Position numbers and translations under genes: made by a program
The notes under the pieces: model-generated
Told to the model about the DNA's origin: nothing
Seen by the model: the letters and a program-made list of their open reading frames with translations, nothing else
The model's database searches: none
In this document: in pieces, positions 51,742 to 59,668 of the stretch
How positions within the stretch are numbered: the first letter of the stretch is position 1
Layout: every line of letters starts with the position of its first letter
Assembly: GCA_964358085.1 (NCBI GenBank)
Contig: CAYHNU010000001.1
Location: 1-64,000, forward strand
Origin: GWC2-45-19 sp964358085
GTDB lineage: Bacteria > Patescibacteriota > Microgenomatia > CAZETR01 > Amesbacteraceae
Reading direction: 5' to 3'
DNA: 64,000 nucleotides

Positions 51742-52556
51742 AATGCTTACTAGCTAATACTGGGGATATGGCGCTAAAACGCCGAGCCAGAAGAATAATT
51801 ACCGAGCTAGACCCCAAGTCCGGAGACAAGATTCTGGATATCGGTTGTGGAGATGGCTACTATCTTCATATTCTCTCCCACTTAAACATTTCCAACCTGA
51901 ACCTGTCCGGCACAGATAATGACATTAATGGGTTAAATAAAACCAGAAAAAATCTCGATAATCCGAAAATCAAAGTTTATCCTGGCGATTTGATGAAAAA
52001 ACTCCCATTTGAAAATAACAGTTTCGATAAAGCAGTTATGTCCGAAGTAGCCGAGCATTTGCCAAACGACATCAAAGGACTCAAGGAAGTCTACCGAATT
52101 CTTAAGCCAGGTGCGATTCTAAGTCTCACGGTGCCCCACGCAAACTATCCCCTTCTTTGGGACCCACTAAATTGGCTACTCGAAAGGTTATTCGGTGTTC
52201 ATGTTAAATCTGGTTTCTTTGCCGGACTTTGGAATCAACATATTCGGCTATATCAGCCCGCTCAAATAGAACGCGTTTTGAAAAAAGCCGGTTTCAAAGT
52301 AGAGAAACTTGAATCACTCACCTTTTGGTGTTTACCCTTTAACCATTATTTGGTCAACCTCGTCGCACGCTATCTTGCCCGTCAATATAGACAGGGTACT
52401 CCAAATGTTTCACTTAATAAATTTACAATCGCTTCTGCCAAACCATTTTTACTAAATGCTGCCTTTTACATTGTTAATCTCCTAGATCGTCTTAACGATA
52501 TTTTGCAGCCAAGAGGCATTGGAGTTTCGGTATTTGTAAAAGCGATTAAAGTATGA
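51729..52556 (+). CDS. SAM-dependent methyltransferase (class I)
   Basis: 275 aa. DKILDIGCGDGYYLHILSHL near 35 (motif I), LSGTDNDINGLNKT near 61, KAVMSEVAEHLPNDIKGLKE near 103 and LKPGAILSLTVPHANYPLLW. The long insertion with two hydrophobic stretches between 140 and 210 is typical of glycan-cluster methyltransferases that work near the membrane. Overlaps the HddC-HddA gene by 13 bp and is ATGA-coupled to the FkbM gene after it. Confidence 0.83.
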   Translation: MGSLKCLLANTGDMALKRRARRIITELDPKSGDKILDIGCGDGYYLHILSHLNISNLNLSGTDNDINGLNKTRKNLDNPKIKVYPGDLMKKLPFENNSFDKAVMSEVAEHLPNDIKGLKEVYRILKPGAILSLTVPHANYPLLWDPLNWLLERLFGVHVKSGFFAGLWNQHIRLYQPAQIERVLKKAGFKVEKLESLTFWCLPFNHYLVNLVARYLARQYRQGTPNVSLNKFTIASAKPFLLNAAFYIVNLLDRLNDILQPRGIGVSVFVKAIKV

Positions 52557-53377
52557 AGCAGCTAATAGCAAAGATTTGCGACAATCTTTGTTTTGATAAA
52601 ATATTTTTACTTACTGAGAATTTGTCTCTTTTGGAGAAAGTAAAGTATACATTCAGAAAATATTTAACAATAATATTTGGACGGAAAGAAATAGTATATT
52701 TAGGTAAGGTTTTCAAATTTGATAACTCCTTTACTCCAGTGCTTTTGCAAAGTTATCCCCATGAGATTGGTACATTGGATAGAGAAATAAATTTGAATAC
52801 GATTCATTCGGTTTTGGATATAGGGGCAAATATAGGTCAGTGGTCATTCACATTGAAGTCTTTATTTTCTCATCTGAACGTAATATCACTTGAGCCTAAC
52901 CCTAAAGTTTTTCCCCTGTTGCGCGAGAATGCAAAGGGTTTTTCTAAGTGGAAATGTTACAATTTTGGGGTAGGTGATGGGGGTAGACACAAGTACATAT
53001 ATTATTCAGGGAATGGCTCTTCAGAAGCTAGTATTTATAACAAAATTAGCACCAACAATAAGAAAAAAGATAAAATAGTACCAGTACGCCTAGTAGTTTT
53101 AAATAATGGAAAAATAGGTGGAACTCAAATACCCAATTCGTTTGATTTAGTAAAAATTGACACTGAAGGGTCTGAGCTTGAAGTGTTACATTCAATTAGT
53201 AAACTTCATTTTAAGTACTTGGAAGTAGAAGTATCACTTAAACGAAATAGAGGAGTAACTGTAAAGGATGTCAAAAACTTTTTTAAAAGGCATACTCGTT
53301 TTCAGCCAAAATTATTACATTTAGATATATTTAATAGTAATTCACCTGTAGCTGATGCAATTTTTTCATTAACATGA
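52553..53377 (+). CDS. FkbM-family SAM methyltransferase
   Basis: 274 aa. SVLDIGANIGQWSFTLKSLF near 83, NVISLEPNPKVFPLLREN near 106, and LVKIDTEGSELEVLHSISKL near 200 give the FkbM pattern. Markedly more AT-rich than its neighbours, which suggests a separate origin. ATGA overlaps on both sides hold it in the operon. Likely an O-methyltransferase acting on a sugar. Confidence 0.85.
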   Translation: MKQLIAKICDNLCFDKIFLLTENLSLLEKVKYTFRKYLTIIFGRKEIVYLGKVFKFDNSFTPVLLQSYPHEIGTLDREINLNTIHSVLDIGANIGQWSFTLKSLFSHLNVISLEPNPKVFPLLRENAKGFSKWKCYNFGVGDGGRHKYIYYSGNGSSEASIYNKISTNNKKKDKIVPVRLVVLNNGKIGGTQIPNSFDLVKIDTEGSELEVLHSISKLHFKYLEVEVSLKRNRGVTVKDVKNFFKRHTRFQPKLLHLDIFNSNSPVADAIFSLT

Positions 53378-54582
53378 AGATAAATAAGATTTATTTTTGG
53401 TCAATGGCTTCCCATGGCGCTGGAATTTCTGGAGGCGACAGAATCTTTATGGAATTTGTCAAAAGATGGAGGACAAAGCATCCAGTTACGGTTGTAACTT
53501 GGGCAGAAGGGGAGTCCATGATGGCTAGAAACAACCTTCTTGAATCCGCAAATGTTTCCTTTCAACGTCTATTGGTTCCAAAAATTATTCGCTTTAATTT
53601 TTTATTGTGCTATCTATATAGAATAATTATTGGTATTTTCACTGCACTAACCATGCGTCTTGATAGCCCATTAGAACTGTATTTATATTCCTCTTCCGAG
53701 TTTTGGATGGACTCACTACCTTCTTTTATTTTAAAACTTCGTTACCCCACTATCAATTGGATTGCAACCTGGTACCAAACCGCTCCAAATCCTCTTGTTG
53801 GTTTTTCAAATGGCCGTTATCGCATAACGGCTTTATTACTATGGCTTTCTCAATTACCAATTAAGCCATTAATTGGTAATTTTGCCGATGTTGTTTTGGT
53901 AAACAACGATACCGAAAAAAAGATATTCCCAAAATCTCAAACAATTGTAGTTTTGGGCGCAGTTGACACCAAACTGATTGAAACCTATATTGCTAAAAAT
54001 CCTAAAACAAAAAAGAAGTATGCAGCTGTCTTTCAAGGTAGATTTCATCCCCAAAAAGGAGTAGTGGAACTCATAGATGTATGGAAAAAAGTGGTTGAGA
54101 AAATCCCGGATGCCAAATTGGCCATGATAGGGGATGGCCCGCTTATGGAAAGTGTGAAATTAGAAATTAGAAATTTGAAATTGGAGAATAATGTTAAATT
54201 GTTAGGATATGTTTTTGACGGCGATGAGAAATACAAACTATTTGCTCAAAGCAAAATTGTAGTTCACCCGGCCTTTTATGATTCTGGGGGTATGGCCTCG
54301 GCTGAAGCTATGGCCTTTGGTTTACCTTGCATAGGCTTTAATTTACCCGCTTATGAATCGTATTATCCCAAAGGTATGATTAAAATCCCCATCGGTGACT
54401 TGAATTCCTTTGCTGAAACGATAGTTGACCTACTTAAAAATAATTCCAAACGAAATCTCGTGGGGAATCAGGCGGGAAAATTTATTCGTGGGTCTTATTC
54501 TTGGGACTATCGTGCTCGAGAGATTTTACGGCAAATAGTTGGAACGACAAATCCGGAAAGAAAAAAAGTAGAATCTCAGTAA
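53374..54582 (+). CDS. GT4-family glycosyltransferase
   Basis: 402 aa. N-terminal WSMASHGAGISGGDRIFMEF near 10, a central cytoplasmic-membrane patch, then AAVFQGRFHPQKGVVELIDV near 217 and SGGMASAEAMAFGLPCIGF near 307. The first Glu of E-x7-E is replaced by Ser/Gly residues, a known variation. A four-copy heptamer array (54155) encodes KLEIRNLKLEN. The last 34 codons overlap a converging methyltransferase by 101 bp, and the tail TTNPERKKVESQ looks like antisense read-through rather than native sequence. Confidence 0.84.
   Translation: MKINKIYFWSMASHGAGISGGDRIFMEFVKRWRTKHPVTVVTWAEGESMMARNNLLESANVSFQRLLVPKIIRFNFLLCYLYRIIIGIFTALTMRLDSPLELYLYSSSEFWMDSLPSFILKLRYPTINWIATWYQTAPNPLVGFSNGRYRITALLLWLSQLPIKPLIGNFADVVLVNNDTEKKIFPKSQTIVVLGAVDTKLIETYIAKNPKTKKKYAAVFQGRFHPQKGVVELIDVWKKVVEKIPDAKLAMIGDGPLMESVKLEIRNLKLENNVKLLGYVFDGDEKYKLFAQSKIVVHPAFYDSGGMASAEAMAFGLPCIGFNLPAYESYYPKGMIKIPIGDLNSFAETIVDLLKNNSKRNLVGNQAGKFIRGSYSWDYRAREILRQIVGTTNPERKKVESQ
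54155..54182 (+). repeat. Four-copy heptamer array (AGAAATT type)
   Basis: TGAAATT, AGAAATT, AGAAATT, TGAAATT, an A-B-B-A arrangement like the array at 22734, 31 kb away in a different enzyme family. It encodes KLEIRNLKLE in the GT4 gene at 53374. Confidence 0.85.
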
Positions 54583-55183
54583 CAGCCGAAAATAACCCCC
54601 AAAATATCCAAGGAGAGAATCTGATTGATGCTTCGTCGTTTCGTAAATATTTAAGTCCTCTCAAGCCATATACTTGGTACCCCATATCTTGGAGGTCTTT
54701 TTTACTCCAACCTGAATGATGAACTTGATACGGATTGCCATCATACGCCTTTTGATCAATGTAGCCTTGAGGAGTCATTAATATAACTTTTTTACGCGCG
54801 ATCTTCTCCATCTGGGAAATCATTTTTAAGGCCTCTTGCTTTGTTAAGTGCTCGATAACATCGATTGATATTAAGGTGTCAAAACTTTTATTTTTGTAAT
54901 ACTTACCTAGTTTTCTTACATCTCCTAATTTGTAAGTATCGTGATAGTGATTTCTTTTGCTAATCTCTATGCACCTAGGATAGATGTCAATTCCCTCACT
55001 GGAAAAAGTTTTAGCAAGTCTTCCCAGAGATGAGTCATTGCCACATCCAACATCCAGAACGCTTTTTGAGTTAGCCAATTCTTTTTCCAGTCTTGAAAAA
55101 AAGAAAATATTTTCAAATTGGCGAAAAAAATTTTTAAATCGTTCTTTTTTATTGTGATTTAGAAAAAGCTTTGGAAAATTCAT
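54482..55183 (-). CDS. SAM-dependent methyltransferase (class I)
   Basis: 233 aa from the ATG at 55183 (MNFPKLFLNHNKKERFKN); an in-frame start at 55237 would lie deeper in the neighbouring gene. SVLDVGCGNDSSLGRLAKTF near 41, EGIDIYPRCIEISKRN near 63, and LISIDVIEHLTKQEALKMIS near 95 with KKVILMTPQGYIDQKAYDGN fit Methyltransf_11. The 101-bp convergent overlap with the GT4 at 53374 means its C-terminal tail is shared with that gene's antisense. It overlaps its upstream GT4 by 35 bp. Confidence 0.8.
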   Translation of the reverse strand: MNFPKLFLNHNKKERFKNFFRQFENIFFFSRLEKELANSKSVLDVGCGNDSSLGRLAKTFSSEGIDIYPRCIEISKRNHYHDTYKLGDVRKLGKYYKNKSFDTLISIDVIEHLTKQEALKMISQMEKIARKKVILMTPQGYIDQKAYDGNPYQVHHSGWSKKDLQDMGYQVYGLRGLKYLRNDEASIRFSPWIFWGLFSAVTEILLFFFPDLSFQLFAVKSLEHDSPKNKTHE

Positions 55184-56363
55184 TATCCCAAGTATTGACT
55201 TTTGCAAATTTAAGTAATACTTTATGCATCTTAACATATAATATTGGGCTAGAAAACAGTGTTATAACAGCGTCGGTCAGCCCCTCTTTGTTGTCCGGAG
55301 CAATGATAGATCCCCCTATTTCTTGTAAATTTTTTCCCAATGGCGGTACCGCAGTGGTAATAATTGGTAGCCCTGCTGCGGCATATGATCTCATTTTTGA
55401 AGCGTCGGCATATTTTCTAGTAGAGTCTGGAAAATCTCGATATGGAGCAACTGCTACATAGCAATGGCTAAGAATTTCTGCCATATCAATGTTTTTTACA
55501 ACATAACCGTAAAAAACCACCTTAGATTCGATTCCCAAAGATTTAACCAAGTTTTTCAATCGTTCAAGGTTTTTTTGTCCACCTCCAATAACGTGGAGTG
55601 TTGTTTTAGCAAATTTTTTAAGAACCAAAGGCATGGCCTCAATTGCTAGATCAGGTCCACTTTCTTCTCCAAGCGTTCCCATGTATACGAGAGAAAAAGG
55701 AAGCCGTTTATTTATAGGGGCAGAAAGTAATTGTTGTGGGTATATTCCAATAGGAACATGGATGACCGGAGATGATTTCTTTTCATCTAAGCCCAATGCA
55801 ATTCTGGCTGGTTGCATAGCTTTTGATACGTCCCAAATGTAATCAGCGTGTACGGCACAATATTGATCTAAGAATAAATATATTTTATTAAAGATACCTT
55901 TGTATCTGCTTGGCGAATAGTCCAAGACATAGTATATGACTTTATTAACTTTTCCCAATTTCTTTAGTATTATGCCGGCTAACGTGTTAATACATTCTAG
56001 TCCAATGAAATAATCGTATTTGAATTTATTCATAAGTGTCCAATCAAACACAGAAAAGAAATCTCTTATCTTGAAAAAAAGCTGTGTCCCTTGAAAATTA
56101 GTCAATTTTAAAAAGGGCAATAATAAAAACATCCACCAAGAAGAAGAATGGGAAACGTATTTTAATTGTTGATTGGAATACTCTTCAATTATCGGCATGA
56201 CGACCTCACTTCCTGGGTGTGGCTGATCAATCAGGACAAGACGTTTAACGCGGGGCACTAAGAAATCCCTCAAGGGTTCAACGTTTCCATTGGTTGGCAT
56301 ACGTGTGCCGTTTGTCCACATGGAAAACGTTACAAATAGTATCGTTGAGTTTTTAGATAGCAT
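55149..56363 (-). CDS. GT4-family glycosyltransferase, degenerate donor site
   Basis: 404 aa. N-terminal ILFVTFSMWTNGTRMPTNGN, VHADYIWDVSKAMQPARI near 173, and LVYMGTLGEESGPDLAIEAM near 227 place it in the GT-B fold. The donor motif region reads ADASKMRSYAAAGLPIITTA near 325, lacking the E-x7-E Glu pair, as in WsaF/GumK-like variants, so donor binding must differ. AT-rich, like its neighbours. It overlaps the next minus-strand gene (start side, 56353) by 11 bp. Confidence 0.82.
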   Translation of the reverse strand: MLSKNSTILFVTFSMWTNGTRMPTNGNVEPLRDFLVPRVKRLVLIDQPHPGSEVVMPIIEEYSNQQLKYVSHSSSWWMFLLLPFLKLTNFQGTQLFFKIRDFFSVFDWTLMNKFKYDYFIGLECINTLAGIILKKLGKVNKVIYYVLDYSPSRYKGIFNKIYLFLDQYCAVHADYIWDVSKAMQPARIALGLDEKKSSPVIHVPIGIYPQQLLSAPINKRLPFSLVYMGTLGEESGPDLAIEAMPLVLKKFAKTTLHVIGGGQKNLERLKNLVKSLGIESKVVFYGYVVKNIDMAEILSHCYVAVAPYRDFPDSTRKYADASKMRSYAAAGLPIITTAVPPLGKNLQEIGGSIIAPDNKEGLTDAVITLFSSPILYVKMHKVLLKFAKVNTWDNEFSKAFSKSQ

Positions 56364-57426
56364 TTAAATTAGCTAAAAAGATAGATGCCGTTTTTTTCCA
56401 ACTGAAAGCAGAAGCACGTTTTAATCCCTTTTCTTTAAGGCTATTTCGAAGGTTCTTGTCTTTTAAAGTTTTAAGCATTGCCGTTGTTAACTCCGTTTGG
56501 TTTTTCACCAAAATTCCTGCATCTCCTACTAATTCCGTAAGCGAAGAATTGGCATATGAGATCACCGGAGTCCCACACTTCATGGCTTCTAAAATAGGCA
56601 GGCCAAATCCTTCGTACAGTGAAGTACAAACAAATATGTCTGCTCCACAATATAAACTAGACAATTGGGAATAATCTGGCCTGCAAACGTAGATAATTTT
56701 ATCGTAAATACCTAATTTTTTTGATAACTGAACGATTTCTTGATAATTTTTGCCTTCTGTGATGCCCACAATTACCAATTGAAGGGATTTATTTAACTGT
56801 TCACATACTTCCGAAAAAGCCAATAATAAGTCGACCATATTTTTTCGAGGAATGAATGTGCCGGGAAATGCAAGGGCAAACGGTTGATTAATGTTGTATT
56901 GTTTTAAATTGATCACTATTTTCTGAGTAGGTTGAATACAAATTTCATCTGGTGAAGCAAGAGGGGTTATAAAAATCTTATGGGGGTCAATTTTTAGAAT
57001 TTTAATAATGTCGTTTTTGGAGTTTTTGGAGAATGTAGATATCTTTACAGCTCTGTGAGCTGAAATAAAATACATGATAAATAAATAAATCTTAGTTATA
57101 CCCAAGATACCAGAATCGTAAACAAACGACATGTCTGGAATAGTCAGGACTATGGGAACAGAAAGTAAAAATGGTATGGGTGGATTTAAAAAAATACCTA
57201 TGTTGAATTTTTTTTCTCTAAATACATTAAACAATTTAATTTGTAACCAATATTGTTCGCTGATCAACCACCACAACCCTCCCCAACGCTTTGTTGTTTG
57301 ATCTTTTAAAATAAAATATTGATTTTTCTTGTCAATTATTCGTAGATTATTAATCAACCTTTGGGCATAGACGGCCATACCACCTTTGTGGTTAGATACA
57401 ATTCTAAAGTCTACTCCAATATTCAT
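56353..57426 (-). CDS. GT4-family glycosyltransferase
   Basis: 357 aa. MNIGVDFRIVSNHKGGMAVY at the N-terminus, VLTIPDMSFVYDSGI near 93, ISTFSKNSKNDIIKIL near 128, and FALAFPGTFIPRKNMVDLLL near 180. The donor site SLYEGFGLPILEAMKCGTPV near 270 has an intact E-x7-E pair. Typical WbpX/RfaB-like mannosyltransferase layout. It leads the three-gene minus-strand unit (56353, 55149, 54482) and starts 8 nt after a TAGAAT box. Confidence 0.87.
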   Translation of the reverse strand: MNIGVDFRIVSNHKGGMAVYAQRLINNLRIIDKKNQYFILKDQTTKRWGGLWWLISEQYWLQIKLFNVFREKKFNIGIFLNPPIPFLLSVPIVLTIPDMSFVYDSGILGITKIYLFIMYFISAHRAVKISTFSKNSKNDIIKILKIDPHKIFITPLASPDEICIQPTQKIVINLKQYNINQPFALAFPGTFIPRKNMVDLLLAFSEVCEQLNKSLQLVIVGITEGKNYQEIVQLSKKLGIYDKIIYVCRPDYSQLSSLYCGADIFVCTSLYEGFGLPILEAMKCGTPVISYANSSLTELVGDAGILVKNQTELTTAMLKTLKDKNLRNSLKEKGLKRASAFSWKKTASIFLANLNAI

Positions 57427-57442
57427 ATGTTAAGATTCTAGC
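57427..57442. promoter_or_regulatory. Divergent overlapping -10 boxes in a 16-bp gap
   Basis: Minus strand: TAGAAT (57440-57435), 8 nt to the ATG at 57426. Plus strand: TAAGAT (57431-57436), 6 nt to the ATG at 57443. The two boxes overlap in two bases. No -35 boxes are clear. Same leaderless geometry as the other divergent gaps. Confidence 0.6.
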
Positions 57443-59668
57443 ATGAGAAAAGTAATTATTATTCTAATAATATTGGCACTCGGTATTACCCCATTACTTA
57501 CACAGGGTAATTTATATTTTGTAGGAGGAGACGACATGAGACTTTACTACATGTATCCCAAGGAATACATCCAAAATTTACTTTTGAATATAGTAACCGA
57601 CAATTCAATTAGTGGAGGCAATATGGGCTACTATCCTGCCACCCATCCGGTTCCTCTAGTTGCATTAATATGGTTGGTAAAGACGCTAGTGCCTGCTAAT
57701 ACGCAGTTTGTTATGTATGGAATAAATTGGTCATTGTCCTTCCTCTTCTTCTACTTATTAATGGGTTTCTGGATATCAGATAAGTCTCGATTCAGTTTTT
57801 TTGCCAAAGTGGCTTCATGTCTGATTTATATATTTTCCCCATTTCTGTTCATGACCTTCTATAAACATCAAATGATCGTATTATTTTTAATAACCGCTTT
57901 CCCGGGGGTATTATATTTTTTTATCAAAAGTGTTCGACAACGTAATCCCCTATACGTTTTTTCGGCTTGTTTAATAATCTCTATCTTTAGTACTAATCTA
58001 AGCTCAATTCCGTGGATGCTTCCAATGTTTATTACAAGTACCCCATTGTTGTTTTGGGAGTTTTATAAGGACAAAAAGACTTTCTTTTGGCATGCCATTA
58101 TTTTTGTAATTTGCTACTTTTTATTAAATATTTCCTGGATATTCCATTTAGTTTACTTGACTATCTATAATACTGGTTTAGTAGATGGTTTGAGTAGCTA
58201 TCTTACGCCAGAGTTTTTGAAAGCAAATATTGCTGGTATTTTGGGGACATCCCGCCAATACAGTCCACTTAATGGTGTAGTTAGTCAACTGGTTATTGGG
58301 CTTACAAAAAACCTAACTATAGTTTCATATGTCAATTTAATATTTATTTTCTTGATTGTTGCAGCTGGAGTTTTTATCAAAAAAGAGAGAAACAATATTT
58401 TAATTTCAGGATTCATTTTGGGTTTATTATCGCTACTTATTTCATGGATCATGTTAGCTCCCAATATTCAGACTTGGGGGCCTGATGCGTTCATCTGGTT
58501 ATCTCTTAGAGTGCCCTTCTTTACCATGTTTAGAAATATGTCTGATAAATTTGCCTTACCAATGGCCTTTTTTTATGCTCTAACTTTGGGATCAAGCTTG
58601 GTAATTTTGGCCAATAGGTTTGCCAACAAGGCCTTACGATTGATTGTGCGTTGTTCGCTAAGTGTTGTAATTTTGATAAATATTTATCCACTACTGCAAA
58701 ATCGATCTGAACATGTTGGGGTGGCAGCCAAGATGTCAGGTAGTTTTAATGATGATTTTAATGCCTTGGCTGATTATTTATTGACGTTAAAGAACCCATC
58801 AAGAATATTGTGGTTGCCACTAAACTTTCCATCTTTTATTAATATTGAAGACAAGTATAATCCCGGTCATTATTACTCTGGCCCTTCACCCTTGCGTTTT
58901 TTAAGCAATCGTCAAGATTATGCTGGACAATTTAGTTTTATTTCTTCAAATGACTTTGGAATTGCTGATAAGATTTTTCCTATGATAGATGCCAAAGATT
59001 TTAAAAGTTTTGGCAAACTAATTCAATTACGAAACGCGAGATATATCATTTTAGATAAGCAACAGCTTCCGGAGACTATGAAGCCATATCTTTATAACCA
59101 CTACAGCATTGAATATGGGAAGTTAAAGATGCAAACAGAAGAATTTGTTAATGAATTCATTGGAAAGAAGCTTCAAGAATTTGGCACACGCTATGTTTTA
59201 TATGAGATTAATCCGAAATATAATAATGATCGAATATATTTAACTGATAGTTACGAAATTTTTCCTAAAAACTTGCCAAATATTGAATACGAAAAAGTAT
59301 CTGATTCTTTATACAATATTAGCCTGAAAAGTATTAGTAAATCACGGAAATTAGTGTTTTTGGACTCTTACTATAAAGATTGGACACTTTATGTAAAAGG
59401 AGATTCAGAGACAAAGGCATACCAAAAAGGTAAAAACGTTCCTGTCCAAGGATTTGCCAACGGTTGGGAAATTAATTTAGATGAGATTATAAAGAATTTT
59501 TCCAAGGGTTACTATACTACCAACATGGACGGGTCAATAAATATTAAAATGACTCTCTACTTCGAACCCAGCAAATATAACAAGCCTACGCGTATTATTA
59601 GCGCGATGACCTTTGTAATACTTGGTTTGTCTCAATTGATTTTACTTGCAAAAAGAAACAATGTTTAA
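57443..59668 (+). CDS. AftD-like giant GT-C, 741 aa
   Basis: 741 aa, about twelve hydrophobic segments and a soluble outer region of about 250 residues. First outer loop YFVGGDDMRLYYMYPKEYIQ near 28 (Asp-Asp as candidate catalytic site); central FFTMFRNMSDKFALPMAFFY near 350; C-terminal LDSYYKDWTLYVKG and VQGFANGWEINLDE near 665. These match the genes at 46736 and 59661 and the AftD/DUF3367 group. It is far more AT-rich than the GT-C genes at 8-23 kb. It overlaps the next by 8 bp, which suggests the two giants work on one glycan. Confidence 0.78.
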   Translation: MRKVIIILIILALGITPLLTQGNLYFVGGDDMRLYYMYPKEYIQNLLLNIVTDNSISGGNMGYYPATHPVPLVALIWLVKTLVPANTQFVMYGINWSLSFLFFYLLMGFWISDKSRFSFFAKVASCLIYIFSPFLFMTFYKHQMIVLFLITAFPGVLYFFIKSVRQRNPLYVFSACLIISIFSTNLSSIPWMLPMFITSTPLLFWEFYKDKKTFFWHAIIFVICYFLLNISWIFHLVYLTIYNTGLVDGLSSYLTPEFLKANIAGILGTSRQYSPLNGVVSQLVIGLTKNLTIVSYVNLIFIFLIVAAGVFIKKERNNILISGFILGLLSLLISWIMLAPNIQTWGPDAFIWLSLRVPFFTMFRNMSDKFALPMAFFYALTLGSSLVILANRFANKALRLIVRCSLSVVILINIYPLLQNRSEHVGVAAKMSGSFNDDFNALADYLLTLKNPSRILWLPLNFPSFINIEDKYNPGHYYSGPSPLRFLSNRQDYAGQFSFISSNDFGIADKIFPMIDAKDFKSFGKLIQLRNARYIILDKQQLPETMKPYLYNHYSIEYGKLKMQTEEFVNEFIGKKLQEFGTRYVLYEINPKYNNDRIYLTDSYEIFPKNLPNIEYEKVSDSLYNISLKSISKSRKLVFLDSYYKDWTLYVKGDSETKAYQKGKNVPVQGFANGWEINLDEIIKNFSKGYYTTNMDGSINIKMTLYFEPSKYNKPTRIISAMTFVILGLSQLILLAKRNNV

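Noticed and set aside
55149..56363. GT4 gene at 55149 as a pseudogene because the E-x7-E pair is missing
   Set aside because: The frame is intact over the full length and similar variants occur in functional GT-B enzymes.
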